Shown here in pieces: positions 35,468 to 39,631 of a stretch of 39,631 nucleotides of DNA (its first letter is position 1; each line of letters begins with the position of its first letter). Where the stretch lies: contig JAKFVC010000019.1 in the NCBI GenBank assembly GCA_021732415.1, positions 1 to 39,631 of the forward strand. Direction: 5' to 3'. The stretch comes from Planctomycetaceae bacterium. Its GTDB lineage: Bacteria; Planctomycetota; Planctomycetia; Planctomycetales; Planctomycetaceae. Under the pieces are notes generated by a model. That model was not told the origin of the DNA. It made no database searches and was given only the letters and a program-made list of their open reading frames with translations. Position numbers and translations under genes: made by a program.

Positions 35468-36487
35468 TCAGGGCCGTGTGATGTGGATTACGCGGCTGAC
35501 AACCGGAGCGTTTTGTCCGCCGACATTGATCAGCGAGAAATTCAAGACCCGATCCGGAGCCGGATTGGTGTGAGTCTTGGTGTTGAACGCGACCTGCCGC
35601 AACAATGCCTGGACTGACTCATTAGTCGCCGTCGAGTAAAATGAAATGGTCAGCTTGGGATCCGCACCACGGCCCCCTTTATAGGCGGCGATCGCGTGGC
35701 CTTCGTAATAGATCTGCGTGCCAGTCACGCGAATCTGTCCAATGCCGTTCCCCTGACTCATCACTCGAATAACGTCCAAGGTCGACAGTCGCGGCCCGGC
35801 AACGCCGATGACCAGCCGCGCATTCTTATAGCTCGGGGATGGAGTATCCGGATCAGGAATCACCAGTGCTGTCGGATCCACCAGAATCGGCTCGCTGCCA
35901 ATCTGATAGGAAATCGGGGTCTGATTGATGGCAATCGAAGTCGGCTCGTCCACATTCGTGACGTTGATTGTGATGACGGCCGTGTCTGAGGTCGTGGGGT
36001 CGGTGCTGTCGGTAACCATCACGGTCAACGAGAACGTCGTCTGAGCTTCATAATTGAGTGCCGCGGAATTCGCGACCGTAATCGCACCAGTCACCGAGTC
36101 GATGGCGAATGCGGAGTTGGTGTTCCCGGCGGTGATCGCATAAGTCACCGGCGTGGATGTATCCGGGTCAAACGCAGCGACCGTCCCCACCACAGCGCCA
36201 GCGCTGGTGTTCTCCGGCACGGAAAAGACCTGATCCTGTACATCCACGACATCCAGCTGCACGCTGACATCTGGCGCCGGCTCGGCAATCGGGAAGTTGT
36301 ACGTCCCCTGGGGCAGGTTCACGCTGATCGCCGTCAGCATCTGCCGAGACTCGAGGCTTTCGGAAGAATCAATCAGCCTGCGTTCCGCCACGCGTTTCGA
36401 CTGCGGGGCCAGCCCCATCGCCGCGCACAGGCGACTGATCAATGAACCTTCGAACTCATCCTCGGGAAGATTTGACCGTTGCGTCAT
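35468..36487 (-). CDS. Secreted cadherin-domain protein with LEPR-like N-terminal motif
   Basis: 339 residues. The N-terminus is polar and lacks a classical signal peptide; instead SLESRQMLTA at 44-53 resembles the LEPRxLLSA motif common at the start of large planctomycete surface proteins. One cadherin repeat spans about 86-182, with the calcium-binding marks PEN, DPD, LNYE, VTDSTD and the DEPT linker. The rest (190-339) is beta-rich, with a pattern of G-rich strands (GIGQIRVTGTQIYYEGHAIAAYKGG...LLRQVAFNT...FSLINVGGQNAPV) resembling the Ig-like repeats that follow cadherin modules in such proteins. It is short for this class, which often exceeds 1000 residues. Adhesion or envelope structure is the likely job. 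The start is an ATG at 36487. Confidence 0.8.
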   Translation of the reverse strand: MTQRSNLPEDEFEGSLISRLCAAMGLAPQSKRVAERRLIDSSESLESRQMLTAISVNLPQGTYNFPIAEPAPDVSVQLDVVDVQDQVFSVPENTSAGAVVGTVAAFDPDTSTPVTYAITAGNTNSAFAIDSVTGAITVANSAALNYEAQTTFSLTVMVTDSTDPTTSDTAVITINVTNVDEPTSIAINQTPISYQIGSEPILVDPTALVIPDPDTPSPSYKNARLVIGVAGPRLSTLDVIRVMSQGNGIGQIRVTGTQIYYEGHAIAAYKGGRGADPKLTISFYSTATNESVQALLRQVAFNTKTHTNPAPDRVLNFSLINVGGQNAPVVSRVIHITRP

Positions 36488-36665
36488 GCTATGGTCCTCG
36501 CGATATCAATAGTGGAAATGTGCAGAGAACGGGCCAACGACCTGCAGAGATCCGAGCCGGAAATTCTGTGGTGAGCAGGGGCGGGGATTGTAGTCGGAAA
36601 GGGCGAATTGGGTGTAGAGCATTTGAATCGATACAGTTGTCCCCTGTTTCAGCAACGTGCATCGC

Positions 36666-36750
36666 GAAATCAGCCGGCACGCGCAAGCGTCCGGTTCTCT
36701 GGGAAAATCAGCCCAACACCCGAACCGGGGGCTAGCGCCCTGCGGCTGAT
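36666..36750. repeat. Stand-alone copy of the element-D inner hairpin
   Basis: GAAATCAGCCGGCACGCG... on the left and CGAACCGGGGGCTAGCGCC...GGCTGAT on the right pair imperfectly. Compared with the inner element at about 14110-14207, the whole unit is inverted but keeps the same asymmetric arms, so both descend from one element of roughly 90 bp. Confidence 0.82.
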
Positions 36751-37380
36751 CGACGGGTCAAAGAAGACGAGAGGCCGGCAGGAGTCCGTTTGATTGGACT
36801 CCGGCCGGCCATCTGTGGTGAGAAACTGAGCGGAAGTGAGGAGGGCAAGGCCCGTCTCCACGGGCCGGTGGGGTGTTCGAGTTTGCACTCGAGTCGCATC
36901 AGATCCGGTTGGGAACCGAATCCATCAGATAAGTCCCGGACCGCAGTCCGGAGGCCTTAACTTCGATTTCGAAAGAACCAGGGCCGACAGGCGATCCGTC
37001 AGGTCTCGTCGTTTAGACCAGCCATCTGGCGATCGAGGTTGCCAGGTGGCTTGCTGTAGGGTCCGAATTTCGAACGACCTGACGGGGTCGCTTGTGCGGG
37101 TCGATCACCTCAACGTGCGTGTTGTGGCTGAGAAATCGACTTCGCACGGCGCGTGCCAAATGACAGAGGTCGGCCACGATCTAACGCAGGGCAGCACTGC
37201 AACCCGGTAATCGCATGAGTGTTGCGGTATTCAGAGGGATTTGCCGCAAGCGATCGGCCTGGCAGGCGCCGCGAAGATTCCGCGGCAGAAGTTCGGGGCA
37301 TTTGTAAGAATTACGTCCATGCCTGCGGCAAAAAGCCCTGTAGCCTGACTCTCCAGAGTCGGGCGAGTTCCACTGCCCCC

Positions 37381-37534
37381 TAGGCTGTGGCTGATGAATA
37401 ACCAGAGTAGGAATTTCACCACGGAGACACGGAGAACACGGAGACCAAATTGAAGATTTCTCCGTGTTCTCCGTGTCTCCGTGGTGAATCTGATCCCCAA
37501 TCTATCGGGTCATTGATTCATCAGCCACAGCCTA
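37381..37534. repeat. Nested hairpin element F (19-bp outer, 30-bp inner inverted repeats)
   Basis: Outer arms 37381-37399 and 37516-37534 are a perfect 19-bp inverted repeat (TAGGCTGTGGCTGATGAAT). Inner arms 37415-37444 and 37459-37488 form a perfect 30-bp inverted repeat of the CACGGAGACACGGAG family, which stands alone at 4990-5063. Confidence 0.94.
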
Positions 37535-38007
37535 AGGATCACATAGTTGAGGATGCGGTCCTGCGAGTCGATGAACGCCGAAGATCGCTCGACTCTGGAG
37601 AGTCAAGCTACGAGGAGCACCCGACTCGGAGAGTCAGGCTACAGACGGGGCAAAGAAAACCGCCGCGAAGCATGCCGAGCGCTTCGCGGCGGTAAATCAT
37701 CCCGTGTAAATGCTGCAGGTGAGGCAAGCTTCCAGTTACGCCCCCAAGCACTTCCGGAGGCTCGCGCACCTGCTGATCGTCGGGTTTATAGAAATTGCGC
37801 TGTCCAGAATCCCCCATTCTGTTGAGCGTAATCTAGGCAGTTCTCGAGTTCTAACGGACACAACGCGGGAAGTCCGCACACTGCGTGGTCATCCGCTGGA
37901 CAAAGGATGCAGCACACTTGTGCCCCGCCGACCGGAACGTTCCCCCTGCTTCCGGTCTGCGGACATCACTTCGTTCGTATGACTGCCTGGACCCGACGAC
38001 ATCGGGC

Positions 38008-38580
38008 TTAGGCGAGTTGCTTCTTACGTCCCACCAACGTCTTGATGCGTTCGGCCAGCAACGCTGAATCGAACGGCTTACGGAAGGTCTCGTTGAAGAT
38101 CGTCCGGTCGAAGCCAGCCGCATTGTCCTCGTCGCTGAGCAGTCCAATCTGGACGACATCAGCATACTCAGGATTCTTGCGGAGGTTCTGGGCGATCATC
38201 AAGGATTCGTGGCGCCCCATGACAAAGTCAATCACCACGCAATCGGGGTGCAGAGACTCGGCCTGGATGCCGGCTTCAAAGCCGCTCGCCGCGAATTCCA
38301 TCTTGAATTGATCATTGTTCATCAGGTCGGTCAAGGCTGACCTAATAATCGGCTCGGCGCCAACCAGGAGGATCTTGCCAGTGGCTTCATCTTCCAATTC
38401 ACCGAGAGGCATGCCGTGTTCCTTGAGGAACCGGATCAAGTGCTCTCGGGGAATTCGTCGATCTTGCGAACCGGGAATGCGGTAACCCCGCAACCGTCCG
38501 CTGTCAAACCACTTGCTGACCGTCCGTGGTGCCACCTTACAGATTTTGGCAACCTGGCCAGTCGTGAAAATCGTTTTCAT
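38008..38580 (-). CDS. Excisionase-type HTH protein with a degenerate receiver domain
   Basis: 190 residues from the ATG at 38580, chosen because GGAG stands eight nt upstream; the frame is open ten codons further. Residues 3-56 are a MerR/BldC/excisionase-type winged helix (FTTGQVAKICKVAPRTVSKWFDSGRL RGYRIPGSQDRRIPREHLIRFL). Residues 68-185 are a receiver-like domain with D118 in VVIDFVMG, S149 in LLSDED and K168 in FRKPF. The first-strand acidic pair is missing: VDDE is replaced by V73-G-A-E. Magnesium binding and phosphorylation may therefore be lost. DNA-binding domain first, receiver second is the reverse of the common order. It is a single gene with unknown targets. Confidence 0.83.
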   Translation of the reverse strand: MKTIFTTGQVAKICKVAPRTVSKWFDSGRLRGYRIPGSQDRRIPREHLIRFLKEHGMPLGELEDEATGKILLVGAEPIIRSALTDLMNNDQFKMEFAASGFEAGIQAESLHPDCVVIDFVMGRHESLMIAQNLRKNPEYADVVQIGLLSDEDNAAGFDRTIFNETFRKPFDSALLAERIKTLVGRKKQLA

Positions 38581-39592
38581 CGCAGGCTCTCCAATCGCTA
38601 GTCTGCTCATTGCGGAAGGTGTGCGGGCCTTCCGGAGACAACATTCTCAAGGCGTCGGTCGGCTCTCCTAGCCTTCGGGTCCGCTTCGGCGAACCGGCGC
38701 CAATTTGGGTCGGAATGAGTCTCGGGGTCTTGTGAGACGGCTGTTGAATTATCGCCGCAGCCGCCTGCTGCCTGACATCGGCATCAACACGGGAATCTGA
38801 CACTGCAAGTCGATCACTGCAGGCAGCGGAATCCTCTGTACCAAGAACCCCTGAGCCCACCCGCACAGCACGCGGCCGAACTCAGAAACGCTTGGCTATC
38901 CACTGCCGAACTTATCGGCAATGAGGAGCGGTTGATTTGCAAATCTCGCTCAGGCCGTAAGGTCCTGCGCGGTTTGCCTGAATGTTCCGATCCCCCCTGT
39001 CAAACGGGTTCAGCTACTGAAATCCTAAAGCACCGGTCCAATCGCAAAGGTGCATTGTCGGACTCGCAATAGCCTTAACCGTCTGGCGTTAAACATCGGA
39101 TTGCAGTGGCGTTCCGCTTCAATGTTTCCCACGGCTTGTGCATCAAGTAAGACTAGCATCTTCTTTGACGATTAAGCGGTCCAAGCCCGTCAAGAGGAGT
39201 TTTCGATTATCCGCAACACATTGCCGCACATGACTTTACAAGTTATAAAATCACGCGGAAATTGTCGCAAAATGGCCCATTGTCGGTTTTCAGGGCATTT
39301 TTCGACGTCTCAATAAACCGATTGGGTCAAGTTTGACGACTGTGTCAAGAGAAATCTTTAGGTCGAATAATCCGGTTAGTTGAACTGGATTGTTTCAAGC
39401 CTGTGAGCGACAGGCCAAGCCACTTGGGAATTGAGAGAATTCCGGGAGGGCAATGACGAATGACGAAATCCGAATGTCGAAAGAATGACCAATTCCCAAT
39501 GAGGAATCATTCAAGCCGACGATCCCCTATCGCAATCCAGGGAGCGTCGCAGATACGGCTGTCCTCAATCTAAGGGAGCGGAGCGACAGTGA
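38581..39592. other. 1-kb terminal region without a convincing gene
   Basis: Upstream DNA of the HTH-receiver gene. The part from about 39150 is A/T-rich compared with the rest of the window. A promoter-like sequence sits at 39221-39249. Near 39453-39510 there are AATGACGAATGACGAAATCC-type short repeats. No RNA gene is recognised. Confidence 0.55.
39221..39249 (+). promoter_or_regulatory. Sigma70-like promoter without a downstream ORF
   Basis: TTGCCG (39221-39226) and TATAAA (39244-39249) are separated by exactly 17 nt in an A/T-rich patch. The 380 bp to the window end contain no plausible ORF, so it would drive a gene beyond the window or an RNA, or it is chance. Confidence 0.3.
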
Positions 39593-39631
39593 CTCCCCTC
39601 GCCCTGGTACTCCGGGGAGAGGGGTCGGGGG
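39593..39631. repeat. Terminal copy of the G/C-rich dispersed repeat
   Basis: Reverse complement of bases 1-39 with one mismatch, and the same family as 35405-35436. Confidence 0.9.

Larger units (their letters stand above)
36488..38007. other. 1.5-kb non-coding region packed with repeats
   Basis: No frame here looks like a protein. The region holds the element at 36666-36750, an imperfect GGCCGGCAGGAGTCC/GGACTCCGGCCGGCC hairpin at about 36772-36810, a GGCCCGT...ACGGGCC hairpin near 36850, CCGTCAGGTC paired with GACCTGACGG (about 36995 and 37076), GACTCTCCAGAGTC-type copies at about 37342-37363 and 37587-37643, and the nested element at 37381-37534. It looks like a repeat sink, or an old decayed locus. 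Confidence 0.65.

Noticed and set aside
36836-37210. 124-codon frame in the repeat-rich region
   Set aside because: Arg/Ser-rich composition, no ribosome site, overlaps hairpins; looks non-coding.

Overview
The window looks like a contig from a planctomycete (Planctomycetales, Planctomycetaceae-like). It has large Ser/Thr kinases with one membrane span (one fused to WD40 repeats), an FHA-GAF histidine kinase, a secreted cadherin-domain protein with an LEPR-like N-terminal motif, a GyrA typical of the phylum, frequent GTG/TTG starts, and long intergenic regions full of palindromic repeats. This assignment rests on family recognition; there is no rRNA or marker search behind it. I recognise 22 protein genes and see no tRNA, rRNA, CRISPR array or transposase.

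Layout. 0.1-4.8 kb (minus): FHA-GAF histidine kinase, RimK-like ATP-grasp ligase, transmembrane Ser/Thr kinase. 5.5-6.8 kb (plus): outer-membrane beta-barrel protein. 7.2-9.1 kb (minus): a TPR protein and a truncated tandem copy of it. 9.6-14.1 kb (minus): giant kinase-WD40 protein. 14.8-19.9 kb (plus): gyrA, a dTDP-glucose 4,6-dehydratase-like gene and a short-chain dehydrogenase. 19.9-22.1 kb (minus): a two-gene unit of a small acidic protein and an orphan adenine-type DNA methylase, translationally coupled by a 4-nt overlap. 22.5 kb (plus): a small alkyltransferase-like protein. 23.0-28.9 kb (minus): a heavy-metal RND pump, its membrane-fusion partner and a His-rich secreted protein. 29.6 kb (plus): hflX. 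31.4-35.2 kb (plus): two SbtA-type sodium/bicarbonate transporters with an SbtB-type PII-like regulator between them. 35.5-36.5 kb (minus): cadherin-domain protein. 38.0-38.6 kb (minus): excisionase-type HTH joined to a degenerate receiver. The last kilobase has no convincing gene.

The strongest unexplained signal is non-coding. Nearly every intergenic region longer than about 150 bp holds one or more inverted-repeat hairpin elements with arms of about 18-41 bp, perfect or nearly so. They fall into roughly ten families that recur across the window. In six places one hairpin element sits inside the loop of another. The same outer family encloses different inner families, and the same families also occur alone, which suggests serial insertion into hairpin loops. 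One half-element has become in-frame coding sequence of the WD40 kinase, and one arm supplies that kinase's annotated start codon. The two window ends are inverted copies of one of these repeats, so the contig probably stops at repeats.

The other functional highlights are the sbtA-sbtB-sbtA locus, which is a bicarbonate-concentrating type module with no carbon-fixation gene in view, and the metal-efflux locus with its own His-rich accessory protein and a TTGCAA-type palindromic candidate operator.
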